Shown in pieces: positions 54,328 through 61,499 of a DNA stretch of 64,000 nucleotides. The notes beneath the pieces were generated by a model. It searched no databases, was not told the origin of the DNA, and saw only the letters and a program-made list of their open reading frames with translations. The stretch covers positions 3,627,001-3,691,000 of the forward strand of contig NZ_CP053538.1 of NCBI RefSeq assembly GCF_013137895.1. Direction: 5' to 3'. The DNA is from Hymenobacter taeanensis. GTDB lineage: Bacteria > Bacteroidota > Bacteroidia > Cytophagales > Hymenobacteraceae. Within the stretch, counting starts at the first letter, position 1. Each line of letters opens with the position of its first letter. The position numbers were made by a program, and so were the translations under genes.

Positions 54328-54333
54328 TAATTT

Positions 54334-55620
54334 CTAGATTGAAAAGGCTACCGGTGGCGCTACCGGCGCGGTGAAATACTCGGAGTTGGCGGCTTCGACA
54401 AGGCCAGCCGCCACGGTGTCGCCGCTCAGCTCATCCACCAGAATAAAGGACCCGGAAACCCGGTTTTCCTGGTAAGTATCAACGGCCAAGGGGAGGGCGG
54501 TTTTGATACGCACCCGCACGATATCGTTGAGCTGAGCTGATTCGGCGGCGGCTTTGGCGAAGGTTTGCACGTTTACCTTGTAGAGGATAGCCGGAATGGC
54601 CGCCTTCACCAGCGTGGAATGATGTTGCACTAGCAGCTTGCGGCCCGGCCACAGGGGCTGTTCACTCATCCAGCACAGGGTGGCCTCCAGCTCCCGCGTA
54701 ATGGTGGGCTGCTGGCCTAGGGGCACGATAGAGTCGCCGCGGCTTACGTCCACATCATCGCGCAGCCGAATAACTACGGCCTGGGGTGCCGCCGCCGCTT
54801 CTACTTCCTGCTGGCTGACTTCCAGCGCTTCAATCTCCGATTCCAGCCCCGAAGGCAGCACCAGTACCCGGTCGCCCCGGCGGTATTCGCCGCTTTGAAT
54901 CTGGCCAGCGTAACCCCGGTAATCGGGTAGCTCCGCCGTTTGGGGCCGAATGACATACTGCACCTGGAAGCGGGGCTCCGCGGATCGTTCCAGCGTACCG
55001 GGCACGCTTTCCAGGTGTTCCAATAGGCTGGGGCCGGTGTACCAGGGCAGGTGCGTAGAATGCGTTACTACGTTATCGCCCTGCAAGGCGCTAAGCGGAA
55101 TGGCTACGGCCGCCGGCAGATTGAAATGGTTGGTGAGCTCGGCGTAATCGGTGGCAATTTTGGCGAAAACAGCCTCATCGTAGCCTACCAAATCCATTTT
55201 GTTCACGGCCAGCACGAAGTGGCGGATGCCCAGCAGCGCCGCAATCAGCGTGTGGCGGCGGGTCTGCTCAATCACGCCCTGGCGAGCATCTACCAGCACA
55301 ATGGCTAGGTCGGCGTTGCTGGCGCCGGTTACCATGTTGCGGGTGTACTGCACGTGGCCGGGCGCATCGGTGATGATGAACTTGCGGCGGGGCGTGGTGA
55401 AGTACTTGTAGGCCACGTCAATCGTGATGCCCTGCTCACGCTCAGCACGGAGGCCATCGGTCAGCAGCGCCAGATCCACGGTGCCGTTTGAAGCCTGCCG
55501 CTTCTCCAGAGCCGCCAGCACGTCCAGCGATACTGATTCGGAATCGTAAAGCAAACGCCCAATCAAGGTGCTTTTGCCGTCGTCAACGCTGCCACACGTG
55601 ATAAATCGAAGTAAGTCCAT
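54334..55620 (-). CDS. cysN: Sulfate adenylyltransferase subunit 1 (GTPase subunit)
   Basis: A 428-residue translation-factor-like GTPase that drives sulfate activation to APS with CysD. The G1 motif is CGSVDDGKSTLIGRLLYDS, G2/G3 are EREQGITIDVAY and ITDAPGHVQYTRNM, and G4 is AVNKMDLVGYD. The ATG at 55618-55620 (MDLLRFITCG) is the family start; the frame is open to 55701 but the extra 27 codons come from the repeat-like spacer (they encode FTTSQFH). No APS kinase domain is fused to the C-terminus, in keeping with an APS-type reductase. Confidence 0.95.
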   Translation of the reverse strand: MDLLRFITCGSVDDGKSTLIGRLLYDSESVSLDVLAALEKRQASNGTVDLALLTDGLRAEREQGITIDVAYKYFTTPRRKFIITDAPGHVQYTRNMVTGASNADLAIVLVDARQGVIEQTRRHTLIAALLGIRHFVLAVNKMDLVGYDEAVFAKIATDYAELTNHFNLPAAVAIPLSALQGDNVVTHSTHLPWYTGPSLLEHLESVPGTLERSAEPRFQVQYVIRPQTAELPDYRGYAGQIQSGEYRRGDRVLVLPSGLESEIEALEVSQQEVEAAAAPQAVVIRLRDDVDVSRGDSIVPLGQQPTITRELEATLCWMSEQPLWPGRKLLVQHHSTLVKAAIPAILYKVNVQTFAKAAAESAQLNDIVRVRIKTALPLAVDTYQENRVSGSFILVDELSGDTVAAGLVEAANSEYFTAPVAPPVAFSI

Positions 55621-55712
55621 GAGGTGAAATTGTGAGGTTGTGAAATTGTGAGTTGGTCGTTTAGGTGAAGTGTGTTGTCTGTTCACAACATCACCTTTCA
55701 CAACTTCACCAC
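55621..55712. repeat. GTGAAATTGTGAG-type repeats in inverted arrangement
   Basis: GTGAAATTGTGAGGTTGTGA...AATTGTGAG on one side and CACAACATCACCTTTCACAA...CTTCACCAC on the other form a loose inverted repeat across the spacer between cysD and cysN. Similar GTGAA/GGTGAA runs lie at 59815-59845. Confidence 0.6.
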
Positions 55713-56624
55713 TTAGAAATAGCCGTTGCGCTTGCGGTCTTCCATGCCGGCTTCCGAGATGTTGTCGTCGAGGCGGGTGGCGCCCCGCTCGCTTACTTTG
55801 GCCAGCAGCAGATCCTGAATAATATCTTCCACGGTGCTGGCGTCGCTCTCCACAGCAGCAGTACAGGTAGAGTCGCCCACGGTGCGGAAGCGGACCTGAC
55901 GCGTCACAATTTCATCGTCGTCATCAAGCTGCAGGTGCTCGGAGAGGCCTAGGAGCTGGCCCGAGGGCAGCACCACGCAGGTGCGCTCGTGACCGAAGTA
56001 GATGTCGGGCAGCTGGATGTTTTCGCGCTGAATGTAGCGCCACACGTCCAGCTCGGTCCAGTTAGAAATGGGGAACACGCGCACGTTTTCGCCCTTCTGG
56101 ATGCGGCCGTTGTACACGTTCCAGAGCTCGGGGCGCTGGCGCTTGGGGTCCCACTGGCCAAACTCATCTCGCACGGAGAAGATGCGCTCCTTGGCGCGGG
56201 CCTTTTCCTCGTCGCGGCGGGCCCCGCCAATGCAGGCGTCGAACTCAAACTCCTCGATTACCTCCAGCAGCGTGTAAGTCTGCAGGGGGTTGCGGCTGGG
56301 ATACTTGCCGCCCGGCTCCCGCAGGCGCTGGCGCTTAATGGTTTCTTCCACGCTGCGCACAATAAGCTTTTCGCCGAGGCGGGCGGCCAGCTCATCGCGG
56401 TAGTCCAATACCTCCGGGAAGTTGTGACCGGTATCCACGTGCACCAGCGGGAAAGGGAAACGGCCGGGGCGAAAGGCTTTTTCGGCCAACCGCGTGAGCA
56501 CGATGGAGTCTTTGCCGCCCGAAAACAGCAGGGCGGGACGCTCAAACTGGCCCGCCACTTCCCGCAGGATATGAATAGCTTCGGCTTCCAGCCGGTCGAG
56601 GTAATCGAAATGAGGGGTACTCAT
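55713..56624 (-). CDS. cysD: Sulfate adenylyltransferase subunit 2 (ATP sulfurylase)
   Basis: A 303-residue PP-loop nucleotide transferase that forms adenosine phosphosulfate. Motifs: LLFSGGKDSIVLTRLAEKAF, FPLVHVDTGHNFPEVLDYRD, FDACIGGARRDEEKARAKER and RENIQLPDIYFGHERTCV. Normal CysD length. It starts 163 bases after the APS reductase gene, the spacer being occupied by a family A repeat, and precedes cysN by 92 bases. Confidence 0.96.
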   Translation of the reverse strand: MSTPHFDYLDRLEAEAIHILREVAGQFERPALLFSGGKDSIVLTRLAEKAFRPGRFPFPLVHVDTGHNFPEVLDYRDELAARLGEKLIVRSVEETIKRQRLREPGGKYPSRNPLQTYTLLEVIEEFEFDACIGGARRDEEKARAKERIFSVRDEFGQWDPKRQRPELWNVYNGRIQKGENVRVFPISNWTELDVWRYIQRENIQLPDIYFGHERTCVVLPSGQLLGLSEHLQLDDDDEIVTRQVRFRTVGDSTCTAAVESDASTVEDIIQDLLLAKVSERGATRLDDNISEAGMEDRKRNGYF

Positions 56625-56653
56625 AGAAAGAGTCTGTTTTGAATCCTTTGTTA

Positions 56654-56744
56654 TGCTGAGCGCAGCTGAAGCATCTCTGCCGCTTCATTACTGTACTAGG
56701 CCAGTTGGTTAGCCAGAGGGAGAGATGCTTCGGCTGCGCGGACG
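56654..56744. repeat. REP-like inverted repeat, family A
   Basis: TGCTGAGCGCAGCTGAAGCA...TCTCTGCC (56654-56681) faces GAGAGATGCTTCGGCTGCGC...GGAC (56719-56744). The loop contains TAGGCCAGTTGG, as in the copy at 14911. It lies between cysH and cysD. Confidence 0.75.
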
Positions 56745-56787
56745 CCAGATCAAGCAGGACGTTCTAAGCTTTGCCAAATCACCTAGT

Positions 56788-57564
56788 CTAGCCCGCGGGC
56801 ACTGGCTCCACCACCGGGTCGGGGCCATCGTGGTGGGTAGTGGCGTGTAGGCCACATTCCTTGGCGGAAAGGTCTTCCCACCACCAGCGGCCGGCCCGGA
56901 AATCCTCGCCTGGCTTAATAGCGCGGGTGCAGGGGGCGCAGCCAATGCTTACGAAGCCCTGCTGGTGCAGCGGATTTACCGGAATGCTGTTTTCCTGGGC
57001 GTAGGCCACGGCTTGCTCCCAGGTCCAGTCGAAGAGGGGGTGAACTTTGGTTAGCTCATGGGCGGCATCCCACTCCACGGGATCCATGGTTTGCCGGTTC
57101 TGCGACTGCTCAGCCCGGATGCCGGTAACCCAGGCCTGCTGCCCTGCCAGGGCCCGGTTCAGGGGCTCCACCTTCCGGATGTAGCAGCACTCCTTGCGGT
57201 TATCGACGCTCTCGTAGAAGCTGTTGGGGCCTTTGGCGAGGAGCAAATCCTGCACACTTTCCTGGCGCGGGAAGTACACCTCAATGGGCTGCTCGTACTT
57301 CAGCAGAGTCTTATTCCAGATAGAGTAGGTCTCCTGAAAATTGCGCCCGGTGTCCAGCGTGAATACCTTGATAGGTAGCCCATTCGCGAAAATCAAGTGG
57401 CTGATAATCTGATCTTCCAGCCCGAAGGAAGTAGAGAAGACGGCTTTGCCGGGGAAGTGCTCTGCCACCAGACGTAAGCGCTCCAGGGCGGTAGCAGATG
57501 TGAGCCGAAGGCGCAGGTCGTCGAGCACGGGCAGGACGGCCGGCGCAGCAGATGCTGCAGACAT
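56788..57564 (-). CDS. cysH: Adenosine phosphosulfate reductase (iron-sulfur type)
   Basis: A 258-residue reductase that turns APS into sulfite. The ATG at 57562-57564 (MSAASAAPAVLPVLDDLRLR) is chosen; the frame is open to 57711 through the leader. PP-loop-like VFSTSFGLEDQII, then TLDTGRNFQETYS. The 4Fe-4S ligands are the double Cys at 126-127 (KECCYIRKVEPL) and Cys209/Cys212 (GCAPCTR), which mark the APS-using rather than PAPS-using form. The catalytic Cys is in KECGLH near the C-terminus. First gene of the SAM-riboswitch-controlled string. Confidence 0.94.
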   Translation of the reverse strand: MSAASAAPAVLPVLDDLRLRLTSATALERLRLVAEHFPGKAVFSTSFGLEDQIISHLIFANGLPIKVFTLDTGRNFQETYSIWNKTLLKYEQPIEVYFPRQESVQDLLLAKGPNSFYESVDNRKECCYIRKVEPLNRALAGQQAWVTGIRAEQSQNRQTMDPVEWDAAHELTKVHPLFDWTWEQAVAYAQENSIPVNPLHQQGFVSIGCAPCTRAIKPGEDFRAGRWWWEDLSAKECGLHATTHHDGPDPVVEPVPAG

Positions 57565-57889
57565 AACAAGAAGAGAAGTGAGGAGTGGCCACCGTAAGGG
57601 CAGCAGTCCGGCCGAAAATGGCCCAGGCAGTAAGGCATCGTCGCGGCGCGACAGGTGCACAATTTCGCCGGGCGAAAAAGGCGGGTGCAGACGATTCAGC
57701 CGGACGCGCACTTGCGCACGTCAGAGAAGCTTAATCAGCCTACAAACCAGGAAAAAGGAGGAGTGTGGCCCTTAGCAACAACAACATGCCCCTGCCATAC
57801 AGACGGGAGTAGCCATACCACAACACCCATGCTGTACAGCAGTGGAGGTGGCAGAATCGGCGGAGTTGATGAAGCGGTTCACGGTGCTG

Positions 57890-57987
57890 TTGTTTTTATA
57901 TGGTCAGGACTTGGCACCGTTCCGCACTTACGGATGGTTGCCGGCGCTTCGTAGAGCCTGTCTCTCCACGCCTCTGTATAAAAACAA
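57890..57987 (-). ncRNA. SAM-I (S-box) riboswitch, copy 2, before the sulfate-assimilation genes
   Basis: Read on the minus strand, P1 pairs TTGTTTTTATA with TATAAAAACAA at the two ends. The S-box core shows GTGGAGAGACAGGCTCTACG, AAGCGCCGGCAACC and CGGTGCCAAGTCCTG. One core base differs from copy 1 (AAGTCC instead of AATTCC). A 325-base leader separates it from cysH; it holds a GACGTGCGC/GTGCGCGTC stem but no evident terminator T run. Confidence 0.9.
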
Positions 57988-58015
57988 TCCTTTTGTGGGT
58001 AAAGAATTGGTCCTA

Positions 58016-58048
58016 CAAATGTACTGGTCGAAATTTTACACTTCCAAA
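58016..58048 (-). promoter_or_regulatory. Promoter of the sulfate-assimilation transcript
   Basis: On the minus strand TTTG (58048-58045), a 21-base spacer and TACATTTG (58023-58016) repeat the architecture of the permease promoter at 42696-42728, and the sequence up to the riboswitch is also similar. Confidence 0.75.
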
Positions 58049-58079
58049 TTTTATTTTTTCAGCAGTTGATCTGGTGCTG

Positions 58080-58332
58080 CTGTCAAAAGCAAAAATGGGG
58101 AAAGCGTAGGTGGGAAAACCAGACATTCGGGTGGACTAACTATGTAGGGCAATAATTGTTTTTCAACTGGGTTGATGAATACAGGGTATATATGTTTAAA
58201 ACCATGATTATCAATAAATTAAAATGATGTTGATAAAGTATATATCAATGGTTTGCATGTAGAAACTTGACAAGAATAAAGCTTCCTGAAAAAGCAAAAG
58301 GGCTTCACGTTGTGCCAGTGTGCTAGGACAGA
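58080..58332. other. AT-rich gene-free stretch upstream of the sulfate promoter
   Basis: About 58140-58260 is markedly AT-rich for this window (GTATATATGTTTAAAACCAT, TCAATAAATTAAAATGATG). Arms AAACCAT and ATGGTTT form a weak inverted repeat. No gene, clear terminator or promoter was recognised. Confidence 0.5.
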
Positions 58333-59814
58333 TTATGGAATAAATCGACGGCTAATTTTCTGCAAAACGCCAGTGGCTTCGGGCGCCGAGTTGGTGAGCA
58401 GAATTATGCCGCCGTACAAAATCGTCAGTACCGTGGAGCGCAACAGCATCGTCAGGAAAGGGGAGGATAGCGCTGGAAGGAGCCAGGCCGCACCACCCGC
58501 CGCGGCGGCAATTCCCAGAATCAGCGGGATGCGCCAGGTGAAGGGCTGCATGCGGTAACTATGCCACACAAACCACGTTCGAGCCACATTGATACTTACC
58601 TGGGCTACGCAGGCGGCTACTGCTGCCCCCACCATGCCCAGACGCGGTATCAAAAGCCAGTTCAACGCCACCGTCAACAAGGCCAGCGATACGTTGAAAA
58701 TCAAGTCGTAACGGTAACGGGGGGAGGTTATAACAATCAGGGCATTTACGCCGGTGATGCCATCGAAGAGCTTACTGCCGAGCAGCAGCAGGACCACCAC
58801 TGTACCTTCGGCGTAGCTGGTGTTGCGCATCAAGGAGTAGATGAAATCCAGATTCAACCCAATGCCCAAGGCCAGGTAGCAGCCCAGCAGCGTGTTGAGG
58901 CGAGTGGCACGGCGGTAGAAGTCGGCCATGCGGGGCAGGTCCTGCTGCTTCCAGTAATCGGCGAGCAGAGGGAAGGCTATTTTGTTGAGGGAGCGGGCCG
59001 GAATAGCTAGGGCGGTACTGATGTAGCCCGCCACTGCGTAAATTCCGGCTGCCGCCACGCTTACCTGCGCACCCACCATGAGCGTGTCAATAAACATGAT
59101 AATGCTACCCGACAGGCTCCCGAGCAGGGTGAATGCCCCCATGCCCAACAGTTCACGCAGGGGCCGCACCGTGAGTACCTGCCGTGTGGGCCGCCAGTGC
59201 AGTTCTCCAATAGTTGCTACGTAAGCGGTCAGCAGCAAGGTAATGGTGCCGTTTACGCCTACAAACCACAGCACGTAGTTCGGGAATGATAGAAAGCCAA
59301 ACCCAAACAGCAAGGCCCCAGCTATAATGAGGACCCGCTGCAGCACATCCTGCACGAAGGAGGAAAAGGCGGTATGGTACAGCGCCTTTAGGTAAGCGTC
59401 CTGCACCGAGTACAGCATAGTAAACAGGGCCAGTACGGCGCCCCAGGTGTAGTAAGGCGCCAGCAGCGGCGCGTCTTGCCCGTACCAGGGCAGCAGCACG
59501 GGCTTTCCTAGAAAATATAGCGCCGTAACCACAGCAAACCCCAATAGCGGCACGCCCACCAGCAAGGGCAGAAACCCCCGGTGCCCCGACTCTGGGTGGC
59601 GGAAATATGGAAAGAACCGAATGCCGACGCTGGCAAAGCCAAAGGCGGCAATCTGCGCATACAGCGTGGCAACCGAAGCCAGCGTTGCCGTCACGCCGAG
59701 TTGCTGGGGCGCTAGAAAATTGGGCAGCACCAAGGCTGTGCTCACAAAACCCAGCGCCAGCCCAATGTAGGAAATGACCGTGTTACGCAGCCCCTGCCGC
59801 TGAACTATACCCAA
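58333..59814 (-). CDS. Wzx-like polysaccharide flippase / polysaccharide biosynthesis protein
   Basis: A 493-residue integral membrane protein with about 12-14 hydrophobic segments, of the MATE-like oligosaccharide flippase superfamily (GLRNTVISYIGLALGFVSTA; ALAIPARSLNKIAFPLLADY; LGMVGAAVAACVAQVSI). It should turn lipid-linked glycan units across the inner membrane. The frame is open to 59874, but the first 20 codons are repeat sequence (they encode FTTSPFHH); a TTG at 59812-59814 is the likely start. It belongs with the deacetylase, transferase-like and nonulosonate synthase genes upstream. Confidence 0.87.
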   Translation of the reverse strand: MGIVQRQGLRNTVISYIGLALGFVSTALVLPNFLAPQQLGVTATLASVATLYAQIAAFGFASVGIRFFPYFRHPESGHRGFLPLLVGVPLLGFAVVTALYFLGKPVLLPWYGQDAPLLAPYYTWGAVLALFTMLYSVQDAYLKALYHTAFSSFVQDVLQRVLIIAGALLFGFGFLSFPNYVLWFVGVNGTITLLLTAYVATIGELHWRPTRQVLTVRPLRELLGMGAFTLLGSLSGSIIMFIDTLMVGAQVSVAAAGIYAVAGYISTALAIPARSLNKIAFPLLADYWKQQDLPRMADFYRRATRLNTLLGCYLALGIGLNLDFIYSLMRNTSYAEGTVVVLLLLGSKLFDGITGVNALIVITSPRYRYDLIFNVSLALLTVALNWLLIPRLGMVGAAVAACVAQVSINVARTWFVWHSYRMQPFTWRIPLILGIAAAAGGAAWLLPALSSPFLTMLLRSTVLTILYGGIILLTNSAPEATGVLQKISRRFIP

Positions 59815-59863
59815 GTGGTGAAATGGTGAAGTGGTGAATTTGTGAGGGTGCCGAGAAAGATAA

Positions 59864-59952
59864 CAGCACGTCATCCTGACGCAGGAGGGATCTTATTACC
59901 TAGAAAGGTCGTGCTGACGTAACAAGATTTTTCCTGCGTCAGGATGCCGTGC
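59864..59952. repeat. Inverted repeat overlapping the 3' end of the deacetylase gene
   Basis: AGCACGTCATCCTGACGCAG...GA (from 59864) pairs with TCCTGCGTCAGGATGCCGTG...CT (to 59952). The right arm contains the stop codon and last four codons of the gene 59939-61417. Upstream bases 59815-59845 carry GTGAAATGG/GTGAAGTGG repeats. Confidence 0.75.
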
Positions 59953-61417
59953 TTTTGTGCTTAGCTAGTGCACCTAAAATATCGGAGCCGTTGACAAACG
60001 CCACAGCGCGGCTGCGAAGGTACTCCATGATTTCGGCGAACTGGTACGGGCCGGTGTTCTCATTAGCTGGGTCGAAGTTCTCGTTGTGCCAGAGTACCGT
60101 GCAGACCCCACCGAATCGCTCAATTTCCTGGAACATTGGCGTCAGGACCGATAGGATTTCCTCAGGCACCAACTGCAAGTAGCGCGGGTGATGGAGCGTG
60201 GCATCCATCACGTTGAGCGGGATTTCGAGGAAGGGAGACATCTGAATAGAGTTTTTAGGCCCTAGAGTAACAAGTGCCGGTGCTTTGGGTGAAAATTCTG
60301 ACTTCCCCTGATCAGGTTCGGCGGAAAAGGGGCTAGCCCCTAAATTAAATGGATAGAACGGCAGGCAGTAGGAATTCCGGAAGCCAAAGTGCTCTGCAAA
60401 CCCTAGCGTAGAATCATAAGAATGTCCATGAAGACTCACTAAAGTAGGCGTGATACGTGGTTCCCAACCTAAATAGTGGAACCGGACACCGAAGTCTTTA
60501 TCGCCCTTTTTGAAATGTTGCAGTAAGTCTCCTTCCCTTTTAAATCGCAGATGTAATTTGTCGGTGCCTAAACTGGCATGCAGGCCAATTTCAGAATTGT
60601 CGACTGCAACTACTGCACTTTGCCACACCTTACGCAGTTTGTAATCGGCATTAGGTGTGCCATTAGCGGCTTTGCGGTGCTCGGGCAGAAAGAAGAACGT
60701 GCTTTTAGCGCCATAGCTGGCTACCGTTTGCCTCACGTGCTCTAGGTTGTCCCAGGCGTCCTTCTGAGTGAAATGCTGCCAGAGGTGCCGGGCCAAGCTA
60801 GGCCAGTCGCGGCGCTGGAAGGCGGCTTTGGTGGGTGCTTTCCAGGCGCTGTAGAGGTTGTCGATATCGTGGGTAATGAAGGCGGCCCACTTGGCGCCAT
60901 TTGACCAGGTACGGGGTTGTAAGGAGTAGCCTACGATATGCTCCACGGCCGTTTTCAGCACATCAAAGTAGTAATTCACTACCGGTACTGTCACGAATCC
61001 ATACTGTCGCTGCACGCTGGCTGAATAGGGGAACCGGCCATGCTGGTCGCGCTCTTCCGAGTAATATTCCTGCCAGCCGCTGAGCAGGTAAAACGCTCCT
61101 GAGATTATATCCGCGTTGATAATAGCGTATCCATTTGGCAACCACTCCAGCAACGGCTTCTGCGGCTCCACATCAAAGAAAAACGGCACCGATTGGCCTA
61201 GCCACTCCCGCATGGTGGGGGCTGCGGGATAAGGATTTGTTCCGTTGAAAAACTCGCCTGCGCCTCCTGCTATCTGTAGTTGGGGTTGGGTGTCCGCGTA
61301 GCCAATAGAAACGTCCGGCACGTTCTCATAGGCCAGCCGGAAGTGACGGAGCACGTAGGCCAGTCGGGTCTCGGCGGGAATAGGCTGCGGGGGCGTCGGG
61401 AAAGCGGGAGCGGGCAT
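59939..61417 (-). CDS. Polysaccharide deacetylase-like protein
   Basis: A 492-residue cytoplasmic-looking protein. The N-terminal half (about 1-160) is a domain found in front of some bacterial deacetylases (FFNGTNPYPAAPTMREWLGQ; ADIISGAFYLLSGWQEYYSE). The second half is NodB-like, with the metal Asp in AAFITHDIDNLYSAW and later GLHASLGTD, SLHGHSYDSTLGF and VLWHNENFD. It probably edits acetyl groups on a surface sugar. The C-terminal residues STAS and the stop are encoded by a repeat arm, so the ancestral end may have been different. It follows the transferase-like gene at about 80 bases. Confidence 0.82.
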   Translation of the reverse strand: MPAPAFPTPPQPIPAETRLAYVLRHFRLAYENVPDVSIGYADTQPQLQIAGGAGEFFNGTNPYPAAPTMREWLGQSVPFFFDVEPQKPLLEWLPNGYAIINADIISGAFYLLSGWQEYYSEERDQHGRFPYSASVQRQYGFVTVPVVNYYFDVLKTAVEHIVGYSLQPRTWSNGAKWAAFITHDIDNLYSAWKAPTKAAFQRRDWPSLARHLWQHFTQKDAWDNLEHVRQTVASYGAKSTFFFLPEHRKAANGTPNADYKLRKVWQSAVVAVDNSEIGLHASLGTDKLHLRFKREGDLLQHFKKGDKDFGVRFHYLGWEPRITPTLVSLHGHSYDSTLGFAEHFGFRNSYCLPFYPFNLGASPFSAEPDQGKSEFSPKAPALVTLGPKNSIQMSPFLEIPLNVMDATLHHPRYLQLVPEEILSVLTPMFQEIERFGGVCTVLWHNENFDPANENTGPYQFAEIMEYLRSRAVAFVNGSDILGALAKHKSTAS

Positions 61418-61499
61418 AGTGGCGCAAGTATAGCAGGTTTAGCACACGACAGTTCCCGCAGAGGTACGCAGAAGTTTTCGCGGAGGGCGCGGAGCTATT

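Noticed and set aside
55621-55712. Possible CRISPR or tandem array in the GTGAAATT repeats
   Set aside because: Units are short, irregular and inverted, with no equal spacers and no cas genes in the window.
57655-58109. Several plus-strand open frames over the leader of the sulfate operon
   Set aside because: They are antisense to the riboswitch and leader, have no domain, and are explained by the conserved RNA sequence.
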